NCBI GenBank assembly: GCA_029931535.1
Contig: JAQPZY010001536.1
Coordinates: 186,001-250,000, forward strand
Length of the DNA stretch: 64,000 nt
Source: Margaritifera margaritifera
Taxonomy: Eukaryota > Mollusca > Bivalvia > Unionida > Margaritiferidae
Direction: 5' to 3'
Part shown: positions 13,182-25,092 of the stretch, one piece after another
Position numbering within the stretch: position 1 is the first letter of the stretch
Layout of the letters: the number at the start of each line of letters is the position of its first letter
The notes under the pieces: generated by a model
What the model was told of the DNA's origin: nothing
The model's input: the letters and a program-made list of their open reading frames with translations, nothing else
The model's database searches: none
Position numbers and translations under genes: made by a program

Positions 13182-13498
13182 GGTGTCTACGCCATCAACC
13201 GCGTTTACTGCGCGCGGGTACTTTTTGTAGAGACCACGTCGCCGTTCAAACTCTACACGAAGGGCATTTTCAACCTCCGAGATTTTGTTTCAGGTGAAAA
13301 TCTTGTGGATCTTGGAGTTTGGGGTATAGGGACATTATAAGTTCTCATGAGGAGCGTGATATTAAAGGTTAATTAATCAGGGGTGGACATCACACCTGCG
13401 CACATGCGCTTCTAACCTGACGCTGTGGAGTACTGTCACAACTACGATGGGTCACTTCGATTTTATCGTCAGCGCTACAAAAGTCTAAACTGTCAGCA

Positions 13499-13738
13499 GT
13501 GCCATCTGAGGAAGTTATGTCGGTCATTAAGGTTAAAAGCCCAGGTAGAGTTGATTCTGGTAAAAGACTTGCTGCGATGATGAAACAATGCCGGGCTGAG
13601 AAAAAAGCCTGTACTCACGCCACTCCATTACAGGCAGCGATGGCTGCACAAGTGCAAGATAGCGCGATGCCATCGTATGTTCCCTGCGTTGGCCTAGCTT
13701 TGGCAGCTGGCCTCGCGTACGCCTTATTCCGCAGCTAA
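13499..13738 (+). CDS. Small single-TM protein of Polinton remnant
   Basis: A 79-codon open frame with a basic, Ala-rich N-terminal two thirds (KRLAAMMKQCRAEKKACTHA) and a C-terminal hydrophobic segment (VGLALAAGLAYALFRS) that could span a membrane. It has no introns or frameshifts. It lies between the minus-strand hydrophobic remnant and the helical frame at 13865, on the integrase strand. Short proteins with a terminal hydrophobic helix are common in Polintons and are often virion- or membrane-related, but I cannot name a family. The start could be either ATG near the beginning of the frame. Confidence 0.4.
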   Translation: MPSEEVMSVIKVKSPGRVDSGKRLAAMMKQCRAEKKACTHATPLQAAMAAQVQDSAMPSYVPCVGLALAAGLAYALFRS

Positions 13739-13864
13739 CCGCCCCGAGAGCGGCAGCAAAAAGCAGCGGGCCCGACGGAACGACAAACGCCGCAGGAGCC
13801 AACAGCCGCTATTGGTCACACGCCCGATCCTTTTCATATTGAATATTGGTATGAGAAACGCAAG

Positions 13865-14404
13865 ATGTCTACACTACCGTACACTAAAGACCTCAGAAAC
13901 CTCCTTTACAATGGAACAGTATTCTGCGGCCTTGAGGTAGGGTATACGAATATTGCGGAACGCTTGTTAAGAATGAAACAGGCCGACCTTGGCCGCCTAG
14001 ACTTCGAAGATGCAGAAACGGCACTAACCATCACAGCGCTGAGCCTTTGGACACAGGACGTGCTAATTAAACCAGGCATCATTTCTGCAAATACCACCAC
14101 AGCCGCCTCATTACATTATCTGGCTCAAACTATCTCTTCTCTGAGCTAGATAAAAAAGGAGCTGACAAAGAACGAGTCTGCCGCGACCAGGCAATGGAAT
14201 AATTTACAAACTGCGTAGACTGCGTTCCAACATAAGCACACCGATCGTCTCGATTACCTCAATGAAAGAAATCGAGACGAACTGAAGGCTAAAGAGACTT
14301 CCCAGAAAATCGAGAAAGGTGAACGAGAGCTCAACCTGCTGATAGGTGGGAATAACGGCGACGGGCCCAAGTTTTCTGACGTTTACACACCCTCGCCCGA
14401 GTAG
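13865..14404 (+). pseudogene. Polinton helical protein, interrupted by two TAG codons
   Basis: The frame opens at the ATG at 13865 and stays open, apart from TAG at 14147 and TAG at 14216, to a final TAG at 14402: 180 codons in one uninterrupted register. Before the first TAG it codes a mixed helical segment (DLGRLDFEDAETALTITALS). After the second it codes a strongly charged coiled-coil-like helix (HTDRLDYLNERNRDELKAKE). The constant frame across both stops shows one gene with point nonsense mutations rather than three ORFs. Position next to the integrase fits a Polinton structural or accessory gene. Function unknown. Confidence 0.5.
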
Positions 14405-14564
14405 CAAAAATACAAGTTGATATCAATTGCCTGGAGTCTTGTCGCCGTGCGCTACGTCTATAAATATTTCTAACCTGGCAAGTGCAGACAGCTTTGCACT
14501 GACAAAATGGAATGGTAGCTGCTCGTTTGCAAACCAATAGCTGACGAGCGACCTTGAAAACTCG

Positions 14565-15525
14565 ATGGATACTAAGCTCGCGGCAATATACTACAGCCCC
14601 CAAGGTTGCTGCAAGGGGGTGGCAGCCATCATAAAGCTGGCAGAAACCGTTAAAATCTCACAAGATGTTGGCAGGGAATGGCTGAAGGATGCAGGCCATG
14701 TGGCAGATTGACCTAGCCACACCCTGCCGTGGTTTGATATTCCAGCCCTTAACGAGGTGTACCAGCCGACATCTTGTTTCTGCCGCACTACTAAGTTGAG
14801 GCGCTACACATACAAGTAGTGCTGGCCGTGATTGATATCGCCAGTCGTTACAAGGAGGCCGAACCCTGGATCACAAATGACACTTCCAAAGTCGCCGATG
14901 CGTTGGCACATTTTAACAAGCGGGGGCCGCTAAAGTGACCCAAACTAATGAAGGTTGACCCCGGCCGGGAGTTTATGGGTGCTGTGTCGCAACTATTGAC
15001 AAAAACAGAGTGGAGGTAAGGCTAGACGAGGGCGACGTCCACCGTGCGCAGGGCATTGTGGAGAGGGTGAACCGTACTCTAGCCGAGTGGCATTTTTGGC
15101 ACCAGTACGCCCAGGATATCTTCTTTTCGAGAGCGAAACTGCAAAACATAGCACTGAGAGGGTGAGGCGGCTGCCTGCCATTGTGGCGGCCCTAAATAGC
15201 GATGTAGCAAGGTTCACATGCGAGAGACCTATAGATGCCATTAATAAAACTGCGGTGCGGTCTACGTCTGCATCGTCTGTGACGCCGCCGATCGTTCCGG
15301 AATAGCAACGTATGACCTCAAATACCTTGGATCATTACCTATATGCGCCTGGAGAGCTGGAAGGTGGCTACCGACCCTCTGTGGTCCATCAAGATCTACA
15401 GGCTCTAGCGAATGATTGCTACGACCGGCAAGTCCGTACTATGTTATCTGTTTAACACTGACGATTCAGGGCCTAAGGGCGCGTTTGTGCGTGAAGAGCT
15501 ACAGGTTGTGTCTCTGGGCGTTGTC
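14565..15525 (+). pseudogene. Polinton/Maverick integrase (retroviral-type DDE), decayed
   Basis: The ATG at 14565 begins MDTKLAAIYYSPQG, typical of the N-terminus of Polinton integrases. The catalytic core is recognisable: first Asp in VIDIASRYKEAEP (GAT at 14834), second in KVDPGREFMGAV (GAC at 14957), and Glu in HRAQGIVERVNRTLAE (GAG at 15061). The last two are about 35 residues apart, as in D,D-35-E enzymes. The C-terminal part continues with RPIDAINKTAVRST, YLYAPGELEGG and GAFVREELQVV. The reading shifts frame at least four times and has in-frame stops (for example TGA at 14936 in a position normally Trp), so the gene is dead. Integrases of this type join the element's ends to host DNA. 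Confidence 0.82.
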
Positions 15526-15830
15526 AAGGCGGTCTCCATTAAACTCTGCGTGTCTTTTGGCTCGTAAGCCCAGACAAGTTCGATGTTGCAGGTGGTACAG
15601 CGGTTATTTTGCTGTTGCTTAAGGTGGAGCACGCCGTTGAGCTTGGGCAGACCTGCACGGATTAAAACGTGACCACGGGTCTTGCTCTGCTGCTTATATG
15701 TGACAAGCTTCTTTTGGACAGTCTTGCAAATTTCCCGCTCGGTAGGCACATGCTTAACTTCAGCCCTGACAACCGGTGGCGCATAGACACGCTCGAGTTG
15801 AGACAGGTACTCCACGCGGAACACAGCCAA
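15505..15830 (-). pseudogene. HNH-like nuclease motif, decayed (Polinton remnant)
   Basis: On the minus strand a frame of about 90 residues leads to RCTTCNIELVWAYEPKDTQ, a Cys-x-x-Cys followed by Tyr-x-Pro-Lys-Asp. After a one-base frame change it continues with NGDRLDNAQRHNL. The order Cys-x2-Cys, then D-R-x-D-N, then a His-Asn pair is the pattern of HNH-type zinc-supported nuclease domains. The 3' end converges on and slightly overlaps the integrase end, as expected for two oppositely oriented genes. The upstream part (EVKHVPTEREICKTVQKKL) is not recognised. Domain call is from motif reading only. Confidence 0.42.
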
Positions 15831-15839
15831 ATATGAGAA

Positions 15840-17202
15840 ATTGGACCATATAATTAGTCGTCGACAATCCGTACTTTTTTTTTTTTATAGTAAGCCCCTG
15901 AGAGCCGTGCACAGTAATTGCATAGCCGAAACACCGGTCTGTTTTTTTTTTTTTTTAAATTATTAATTTTTTTATAGAAAGGACAACGCTTTCAGCGACT
16001 GCTATGGTGACATCATCGATATCGTCTAGCACAAACACCCGCTGCCCCTCTGTCCTTGGAAGTATAAGAAAAATATTTTGACGCCGTCTATCCTTTGGGC
16101 GGTACAGGAGTGGAACCGACGTGTTTGTCTGGAAGTGCTTTTTGTGACACTTGAATACGAGTTACTGGGCCCTGTCCCACACCGCCGTGCGGGAAACTAC
16201 GATATCAGCGGGTTTCCACTGCTCCAGAAAGGAACTCCAGCCGCGACGGACGGGAACGACCTTGCTCATCTCCTGGTACTGGACCAATTCAGATTTAAGG
16301 GGCATCTTCTTTCTTAAGTTTTTAAGGGCCTCGACCTTGGCGCGGTAGTTGTCCTCCTCCTCTTAGTAGTAGCCCTCGCGTTCCGGGGTCGCGCGCAGCC
16401 AGCCATACAATCCCCGGTGGGGCATGCTCATGAGGCTTAAGCCTACGTATCCTAACTTGGACGCCCGGAGGTGCGTGTACTGCTGCTGCCAGCTCTTGTA
16501 GTACGTAATGACGTGCCGCAGCGGCGCCTTAACACAACCGACTTGATGACTGAAATGCGCACCAGATAGTCAAACTCCCCTGAGTCAGTGACCTGCCGGC
16601 GGGTCATACGCTTGTAGGCGTTCGCGCTGTCGACTGTGAACTTACTCATGATAAATTCTACCCATTTCCTTATCCTCCTGCAGCCAGACTTTGGTCTGTG
16701 TGAGCACGCCCGTCTCGACCATTAACCGCAACAGCGCGATGGGGGCCCATCCGCTGTCGTTGCAGGCGTCCAAGTTTCTATGGGCTTGCTGAAGTGGCGA
16801 CCGAACTTGGCGGGAATGACAGCTGCCAATCCAGGCTGGTCATCCTTGGGAAGTGGCCCGGTTGCTGCCATCACCCGGATCCCTTCGCACGGGTGTCCGC
16901 ATTATTTAAAGTATGGGGCGCACTCTCACATTCCCAGGAACTTGTGTAACAGGCGGCAATGTCGAGTCTTACCATCTCCGACAGATTGTAGCCGCTGGGG
17001 CTGTTGGACAGAGTCAGCCGTGTCCGAACTCGACGCATTCCCGCTGGACTTTATCTTTATTGAGGTAATATAGGCGACTGGCCCATATTGGCTTCCACCG
17101 TTGGACTTTATCGACAATGTACATCAAGAGATACATTGAATCATCAAGAAGAGACTTTGATGAGATCGTTGGAACTCGTGGCAATCCAGTGGTTCCAGTC
17201 AC
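15840..17202 (-). pseudogene. Unidentified minus-strand coding remnant of Polinton
   Basis: G+C-rich sequence with long minus-strand open stretches in changing frames, for example a charged segment near 16250-16340 (LKNLKKKMPLKSELVQYQE), one near 16020 (QRVFVLDDIDDVTIAVAES) and one near 17050-17150 (YLLMYIVDKVQRWKPIWASR). The base composition and shifting but protein-like frames show former coding sequence. Two long T-runs (about 15875 and 15941) look like later insertions. Polinton DNA polymerase B would be expected on this strand, but I did not find its DTD or equivalent catalytic motif, so no name is given. Confidence 0.4.
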
Positions 17203-17289
17203 TGGGCTGGGTTATTGACCTAATGGAACGGTCCAAGAACTGGATGTACATCCCCATATATTATTCGAATTCTGTTGTTGTAATGTTGT

Positions 17290-18215
17290 GACCGGAAATA
17301 CGTCATAAACGCCCTCGCCAATGCATTGTGTGAGGATCTAATTCATCAAGTTGTATTGTTTATTTCTATACCAAATACCTTACTGGTCGACATCATGTCT
17401 GTTGTCAATATGTACCCACAAGGAGAATTTTATTCGCTTTACTTGTGTTGTGAACGTTCCCGAGACTTCATTATGAACTATGGTGGACCTTATTACTTGT
17501 TAGTTTCATTGACTAAGCTAATTCATGATTTCCATATGGACTCTTTCAACGCTGGATTAATTTTTTTTTTTTTGGACAATCACCTATTTTCGTTACTCTC
17601 GATGGACGGTAAAATTACATGTTCACTTGATCTAATGTTGAAGGGCGTTCATTTCTTTTAGTTCACATATATTTTTCATTTGAGTTCTTTTCGTTTGAGT
17701 TTGTTGTAGCAATCGCTTGAAATTTGTTTTTCCTGCATATTTTATTTGGTTTCATATGGTAGTTTGAGTAATTTCAGGTAATATGACCTCATTGTATTTT
17801 CGATTTGCTGATTTGCGCTTTTCCTGAATCGATGCATATAGATTTACTCATGGCATTTTTGCTTCTATTGGCTATTCCCCATCACTTCATTGTTGTATTT
17901 AGTACATAGCCAAAAGACCTTTGTGCAGTATCGTGTCGTTAAGTACACAACAATTAGTTATGCAATTACAGCAATTGAAGCAATTAAAGTAATCTTCAAT
18001 TCTATTTGTTCTCTGCAAAAATTAAAAAATAATACCAGATGGCAATAGTGTGATATAGAAGGGTTAACAACCAATACCAACCAAACAAACAAACTAGGAT
18101 TTGAATATGCTATATACATATTCAGAAAGCATCCTTCATACAATTATATTTAATGCTTCTGCATTAATTAGCCTTTAATCATGTTATTAATCACTTAGGG
18201 CTATTGACTTCACAC
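17290..18215. other. Non-coding stretch
   Basis: Nothing supported. A 111-codon + ORF at 17326-17661 contains a poly-T run and no motif, and is not called a gene. AT-rich with scattered short TTTG-rich runs. Confidence 0.45.
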
Positions 18216-18217
18216 AC

Positions 18218-18803
18218 CTCACAAGTACAGATCTGGCCAAAATGGGAACTTGTAATTCTCTCCGCTCTTGCTTCCTGCCACAACTCATCCCTGTTTTGTC
18301 CTCGTGTATTTCTCTCACTCTTTATGGTATCCTCCTTAGAAACAGCACGACTTTTGAGTGTATTTTAGAAATGTTGTTGGCACTTGTCAATTCGAAGATT
18401 AGTTTTATTATGATAGTTTAATCTGACCTTTAGTAGTTTGGGAATTTTAGGTTTTGATTTGTTAGGGAAAAATAGTAGCCAACAAGCATTTGAGTTTGCA
18501 TCCAGAAGTTTGTGTCTGAAGCGGTTCTCGTCAACTGTTGGTATGAAAGCTGCATTTTCCGATTTTGTTCCGATGCAGGCATTTTCATCAATGCTATGAA
18601 TGTTCGTGTCATTCTCCTGTGCTTGTAACAAATGCCTTTTAAATTTCAAATCTTGTGCTTTCTTGGGGCTCACCTTTCTTTTTCTAGGCTCATTCCACTT
18701 GCATAGCCCAGATGTAGCTGAAATTGTGCCACCCTTTATCTTCCTTGTAATTTCTTCAAGGACATACAGAAGTGTACCGATGTGGTTTAATGCCTCTCCT
18801 TCA
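18218..18803 (-). pseudogene. SWIM zinc-finger / YqaJ-recombinase exon with nonsense codon
   Basis: On the minus strand an acceptor (cttttgcag) opens an exon at 18803. It first reads EGEALNHIGTLLYVLEEIT, the C-terminal Cys-x-His end of a SWIM zinc finger. Next come LCKWNEPRKRKVSPKKAQDL, a linker, then DANSNACWLLFFP and finally RNTRGQNRDELWQEARAERI leading into TSSHFGQIC. The last part is the entry signature of the YqaJ exonuclease/recombinase domain. A possible donor (GAG|GTGTGT) ends the exon at 18218. One TAA at 18365 interrupts an otherwise continuous frame. SWIM-YqaJ proteins are numerous and uncharacterised in molluscs and cnidarians. Upstream SWIM cysteines and the rest of YqaJ were not found nearby, so this is probably a decayed copy. 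Confidence 0.62.
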
Positions 18804-19204
18804 CTGCAAAAGTTGAAATTAAAAGTAAATCTTGTATTGTTTTTATTTCTTCTAAATATAAGTTAATATATTGTAATTATCAAACAACTGCATATATACA
18901 TGTAAAGTTACATTTTGTCCGGTAACATGATAAATGTATCTTGATTAAACTCTATATGTAGATACTGAAACCTGTTCAAAATTGTATGCTTTCCTATAAA
19001 CAATGGATGTCATGATTGTATTGAATTCTGTGGATGAAATTAAATACCATGAACATTATAAAGGAAATGAATCTTTAACAAGCTGAGTGCCGACTATTCA
19101 GTTCACAATTAAAAATGCACACTATAATATTTAGCATTGCAGTGTGATTGGGTTTCTGAAAAGAAATGGATGTGCATTCAGATACGACTTATTTTATTAC
19201 AATC

Positions 19205-19279
19205 CCACCCACCACCACCCCCAAAAAACAAAAACAAACAAACAAACAAAATCAAAACAACAACAACAACAACAACAAA
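19205..19279. repeat. A/C-rich simple repeat
   Basis: Runs of (CAAA)n and (CAA)n, here read as caaacaaacaaac and caacaacaacaac. Confidence 0.9.
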
Positions 19280-20215
19280 GAACCTTTGAATAGAGATATC
19301 ACAATGCTCGGTAAATATCTGCAATTAGAATATTATTTTAATGTTTTAAACTAGACATATTTTTGCGGATATAATTTCATGGTTACAGAGTTAGCGGACA
19401 ATTTCCTAATGACAAAACTACGTGGGGTCACACCGTTGAGGTGTAATACCCAATATCAACAAGCATTTTCATGATGAATTTATTTTTCTTTATATATGTT
19501 ACTCGTGACAAATACTAACTTAAATCCTCGACGTATACTTTTTAACAGTAAATTGCTATTTAGATTTAATCGAGAGAGAGAGAATCACGAGTGTTCGAAT
19601 TCATTACATTTTGAACTAGTAATTGTTTGAGTATACATTCTCACTATCGTCTATTTATGTGATAAAATGTATTTTAACGGGGGCAATTCTTCACAAAACT
19701 TAATTAGGGCTTTATTTTATTAGTACACCTCAATCAGCAGTTGACATGATTGATGGGGGGGGGGGCTGCTAATGCACGTCAGTAAAGTTAGTAGACAACA
19801 GGCGGACGAACGGACGGAATCAAACCTTCAGATATTCCCCACGTATTTCAGCTGTTATAACCCAGGTTCGTTTCTATTAAAAAGGGTATTCGGTGATATA
19901 ATTTAGATACTGGAGAAATAATAGGAAAGACAGTAAGGTCTAAAAGTAGAACGACAGACAGGGAGAAGAAAATGAAAGAAAGTTAATTTCCTTAAAGTGA
20001 AGTCAATACTAATTGAAAATAAGACATGCGCAGAGCGTGGACACGTGCGCTGACCGGTAAAAATGGTCAGATATATACAGCGCCTAAGTAAACATTATTG
20101 CTATAGAAAGAGAAAAAAAAAAGGGGGGGCGGGGAGTGAGTGACTTTGAATTTCAATGTGAATAGGTCCTAAATGAACAGCATCGTATATTACAGAAATA
20201 CTTCAAGGAAATTAC

Positions 20216-20281
20216 ACATTAAATTTCCATCCACCATCACAGTATGTTACACATTAAATTTCCATCCACCAGCACAGTATA
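20216..20281. repeat. Two-copy ~33-bp tandem duplication
   Basis: The segment acattaaatttccatccacc..cacagtat occurs twice in direct succession with two differences. Confidence 0.85.
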
Positions 20282-20347
20282 TTGAATATCATGTAGTTTG
20301 TATATTTTGTCTTTTTTTTTTCGTGTTACCTTTTGTTTGCTGAGTTT

Positions 20348-20348
20348 T

Positions 20349-20379
<31 letters not shown>

Positions 20380-20380
20380 G
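20348..20380. repeat. Poly(T) tract
   Basis: About 31 consecutive T residues upstream of the receptor's first exon. It could be the poly(A) end of an antisense retroposon, but no body was recognised. Confidence 0.85.
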
Positions 20381-20722
20381 TGGGTTTATTTTGCATAATC
20401 ACATACTGTGACATGAACTATGTAACTATTTTATATATTTCTTTTCCTTTTTTCCTTTTATGTTTACTTTGTTTTTGTTATGTCATGCGCCTCCTCATCA
20501 ACAATTGACAATTGAATAAATCACTTGGCAAAGTTCATTCAAAACGCTATTGTGCATTGATGATGATGTCATTGATTCACTACAGATGATTTTAATGTAG
20601 TTGACTGTAAGTGCTGATCCACATATGTGAAGGAGGCCCCAAATTTACCTATAGTTAGGCCGTATGAACTTTCAAAAGCAGATAGAAAACGAAAAGAATA
20701 TATTGACTATCTGTTTTCAATA

Positions 20723-20783
20723 ATGATGATGTCCAAATGTTGGATGGTTTTTCTTTCCTTGCTCACGTTAGCGGAAATAACAG
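20723..20783 (+). CDS. Receptor exon 1: signal peptide
   Basis: Starts at the first of three consecutive ATGs (20723, 20726, 20729) and codes [20 protein letters not shown], a basic start, hydrophobic core and polar end typical of a secretory signal. The frame is open upstream to a GTG at 20627 but has no earlier ATG, so the Met cluster is the likely start. The donor ACAG|GTAGGT ends it in phase 1, matching the next exon. Confidence 0.7.
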
Positions 20784-23700
20784 GTAGGTTTCTAAACAAA
20801 TTATGTTGATTCAGTTCTTTATAATATATTTTCCGTGCGCAAATCAGAGTTATCTTCAAAATAACTTGTTTCCTATTGTCTGACTTCCTTATTCGAAGCT
20901 ATTGACACTCTAGCATGGGTGTAATTTATTTTGTGAGTTTTATGGCGGACACTACTTAGTTATTAAGTATTTAGGATTTCTAATATATTCTAAATATATT
21001 TAATTTCATGAAATGGCTTTGCACATTCTATCATTTGGGAGGGGGGGGGGGGAGGGTTATACAATGGCCTATCTAAGATGAATAATCAAAACCTTTAAAA
21101 CCATTTATAAGTAAAACGAAGTACAAATGCAGCATTGCTTCTTTTCTGTATGGTGATCATCTAATGTAAATCTATGCTTATCCATATCAAGATACCAACC
21201 ATAACCTTGTTAAATACCCCGTGTATAGGGCCAAGAAACACTCTACTGGACTGCATCCTCTTTAACACTGGCATATACAGCACACTCCCACCTGAACTAA
21301 TTACCTTCTTCCGATATCCAGAATGAATGCCCATGACCACTAGATGGCGACTACATCGAGTAGGCATTGGGTACTGCCAACTGTAAACATGCAATTGTTT
21401 AATGTGCTGAATCGAGCGTGACCGGCAAAGATTTCAACGTCTGCAAAAAAAATTTCTGCACTATTCTACTACATCCATTTAGTCGCGATTGAAAGATTAT
21501 GTCGACAACCAAATCAATTCCGTATATTATTTTCAAAAAAGGGTCATAGGAAGGAGCAACGATAGTTTGACCAAGTTGATGATGTTGACTACTATAATTT
21601 GTATGAAATGCCAGTGTGATACAATTGTTTTCAAAAGAAACGTAAATAAATTTTATAAAATGCATCTGTACATAATTTTCATCAGAATTTAGACTAGAAC
21701 CCATACAATTTCGGAAATGTTCTGGTCGAAAACACACATTTACTGTTGTGTTATACTGTAGAAGTCATTCAGCTATAACCGTTATCAGTGTTAACTCCAC
21801 ATCTGAGGCATGACAGCTGCTGCAAGGTACTATGAATCTATCAGATATCACAATGGCATCCGTTCGAATTTGTTTATTGCTGAACAATATTGACAGCAAG
21901 TTTTAGAGAAATACATAATCACATATATTGGGAAATTCCTTATTCGATGTGGAACTATTGCTTGTTTTTCTAAGTTCTACAGATGCACTGTTTTTTTTCA
22001 ATAATTTTACCAACGTTATAATGCACAACCCGACACTCCATAGAATAGCCATGCTTTGTACATTCGTGTACACACTTTACTAAACACGAGCTGTACCGGA
22101 ACTACCTGGTGATAGTGAGATGCAGTACCGAAAATAGCAAACCTAGCATTCTGTTGGTAAGGGACCTTCTCCTTGGATAACGGTAGTGGGCCATTAGATA
22201 GATAGCTGGAAGAAAAAATGATTTTTATATATTACTTAGCTTTAAATTTTATCCACAATGCTGCCAGATTTAGTTAATATAAAATGACTTAAAATATAGT
22301 TATTCATCCAAAGATAGAAAAATAAATAAATAAACTCAGAATGTTATAATCATCACTTTCAGTTTATCTTCTTTTTTTTTTTCTCTGTATCTTTTGTCAC
22401 ATTATTAGAGTCATTATTTACGGACGTAATATCTTCATCTTTTATGTATCCAATCCCATTGTTCTTCCCTGCGTATTTGAATAATTTCTAAATACGGTGA
22501 TTTTTTTCAGATGCACATATACGTTAAAAGTTTGATAATAACATAAAAAGGTTTCTCTAAGAAAAGTGGAATGAGTTATGATAGCAGAAGTAGCTGATCG
22601 GTATAGGATTTATTTATTTTAGTTGATATTTTTGGCTTTACACAGTCCTTCATTGGATACATATCTTAAATATATACATATGAAGCCGTGGTTTTACTTT
22701 CCCATATGTAATTATCCATTCCATTGTTTGACCATCTCATCCTAGGTATCACAACTATCATGTACTGTAGTCGTTTTTTTAAAAAAAAATAATTAGCAAT
22801 GCGTTTCCCATTCATTTTGTTACATTGATTGTCATTATTTTGGTATAAAATAAGTGTCTTTCGTTTAGTAATAGGATTTTGTCAGGCGATAATTCATATC
22901 CACTGTCCTTAACTTAGCGGCGTAACTTTCAACCAACTCTCCGAGCACTACTGCTTCATTGAATAATGCTTTATTATTAAATTAGACAAAGTTTTGTCAA
23001 TAAAACTGGTTATAGGCCGAGTTGAATGTAATGTCCGTTTAAGCTTTCAGTGTAATATTCTTAAGAGCCTTCCCAACACGAAAACGTCGGTATTGCAGTG
23101 CATGCATCTTGTATGCACTATATGAATCAATTCCCGTGTTCACATCTATTATGCACTATGCATACACACCATCATACCTATTTCTCAGGTGGACTAGGCA
23201 CTAATAACTATGCAAATGAAAAATCAAAATAACAGGCCATTCTTGAAAACGTAAACCATCTGTATTGCTCATAATCAATAAAAATAAAACAAACTGTTTT
23301 ACTTAGATTAACACAAACATACCCTGTTTTAACTAGTAGAATAACCAGCACATACTGTTATGGATTCTGACCTCGGCTACTCGCGATTTATGTGGTAAAT
23401 CATGTTAACGGAATGAATTGTGGTACCTAACCGTTTAATAAACTAACAGTCACCTAGCAAGCCAGCCTTGACACATGTTTGTGAACTTTAAATGAATTTA
23501 TTTGTATAATATTTATAAAACTAAAAATATTATAACTTTGAAAAAATGAGCACGCCAATACACATTAATTACTCTTGCTTGGACAATAAATGCACAGTTT
23601 TATGTATACGGTTGTGGTAGAGAAGTTCAATACATAATTATTGTTCTAATTAAAGAAAATCATATTGTATTCGTTAACATCTTAATATGACTTGCATGTA

Positions 23701-23801
23701 GTCAGTTAGTGAGGCAGGCTGGCAGACAGGTAGGTAGGTGGGTAGTTTGATGCATAAATAGGGAGACAGATAAGATGGACAAACTCACAGATATACATAT
23801 G

Positions 23802-23898
<97 letters not shown>

Positions 23899-25000
23899 CT
23901 ATTTTATTAGCTAATAGATAGCTCATACATATATACCTGTTGGAAGGATACAAATTATAAATATCTAAATATATAATCTTGTTAATGTTGTTCAAGGACA
24001 AGTAAAGCAAGATCCATGTCATAATTTATTAAATTTACAGGTAACGTTCCATCTGATCATCACATAGAAATGATAGACGCCGTATCTGGAGAAACTTTCA
24101 TAATAGGAACGTGGTCATTGAATGATGCGATTCTGTCTATCACTATAAAAAGGGGTGACAATATCAGCTTTTGTTTCCGATTTGATGGAAAGAAATACAA
24201 CATTGCAGAGGATCCGAAACGTCGTTTGGTGTGGAAACTAAAAAATATCACAAGAGAAGTCTCTTTAGTGTTTGACAATGTAGGCAGCGAGAATGAGGGA
24301 CTATATGAAATGGAAGAAATTTTCGAGAAAAGTCAAATGGATATATATGGAAGAGAAGATGGTACGTGGAAATTCCAGTTAAACATTATTGGTAAGTGTT
24401 TCCGTCTATTGCTGAGTAACAAATGAGCCAATATAACGCGATTTATTACCGGTCGAATGACAAAGTCTGGTGCATAAAAAAAGTCAACTATATACTGTCT
24501 GAAACTTTAAAATCATTTTGACTTTATGATTCTTCATCTGACGTAACGCCATTGAGAATTCCAGTTTTGTCTTTTATTCAGCAAAATTGTAAAAATGTGT
24601 TAAAAAATCTGATAACAGTCTCGAGTTTTAGCGTTTGAAAACAATAATAGTATTTTATTTCCGCAAAATGCTGTTTTCCCGGCTCTGCTACGTGTGATCG
24701 GTACAATACAATCTGCGACAGTGAAACACCATCAAGGTCCACAAATCCCTAAGTACAAAATTGTTATCCCCTTTGTTTATTTCAAGAGGTCAAACATTCA
24801 ATACACATGTATTGATTGTGACGGTTCTAATCGGAGATACTTTTATTCAAGAATTTCATTGTGTTCACTGAATCACTTTATTGTTAATTAAGTCCAGAGT
24901 CCAAGCTTGAGACTTACTGTTTTTGTTTGCATTGCAATACTTGGTTAATTGATTAATTGTGTTAGTCATCAGTCATAGGTTGTAGGATTTAAAATCCGAT

Positions 25001-25092
<92 letters not shown>

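Larger units (their letters stand above)
12600..17290. mobile_element. Decayed Polinton/Maverick transposon
   Basis: The region groups a hydrophobic/helical gene (minus), a small TM protein, a helical protein and an integrase (plus), then convergent minus-strand coding remnants including an HNH-like motif. The opposing gene blocks meeting near the integrase, the retroviral-type integrase and the sharp rise in G+C against flanking DNA fit a Polinton. Terminal inverted repeats and the target duplication were not located, so the limits are approximate. Every gene except the small TM frame is broken. DNA polymerase B, the packaging ATPase, the protease and the capsid genes were not recognised, so much of the element seems lost. 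Confidence 0.65.
18804..20700. other. Non-coding stretch with simple repeats
   Basis: Holds a CAA/CAAA-rich simple repeat (about 19200-19280), G-runs, a two-copy ~33-bp tandem (20216-20281) and a long T-run (20350-20380). The first exon of the + strand receptor follows. No TATA box or initiator can be assigned with confidence. Confidence 0.5.

Noticed and set aside
14331..14603. 90-codon minus-strand ORF within the Polinton remnant
   Set aside because: Antisense shadow of the helical protein and integrase start.
17326..17661. 111-codon + ORF beginning MCEDLIHQ
   Set aside because: Contains a poly-T tract (FFF), no motif and no splice context; likely chance.
23702..24022. ORFs translating as (IY)n with flanking residues, here and at 25.4, 32.6-33.1, 40.0, 42.7-43.1 and 50.4 kb
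   Set aside because: They are translations of (AT)n and (CA)n microsatellites, not genes.
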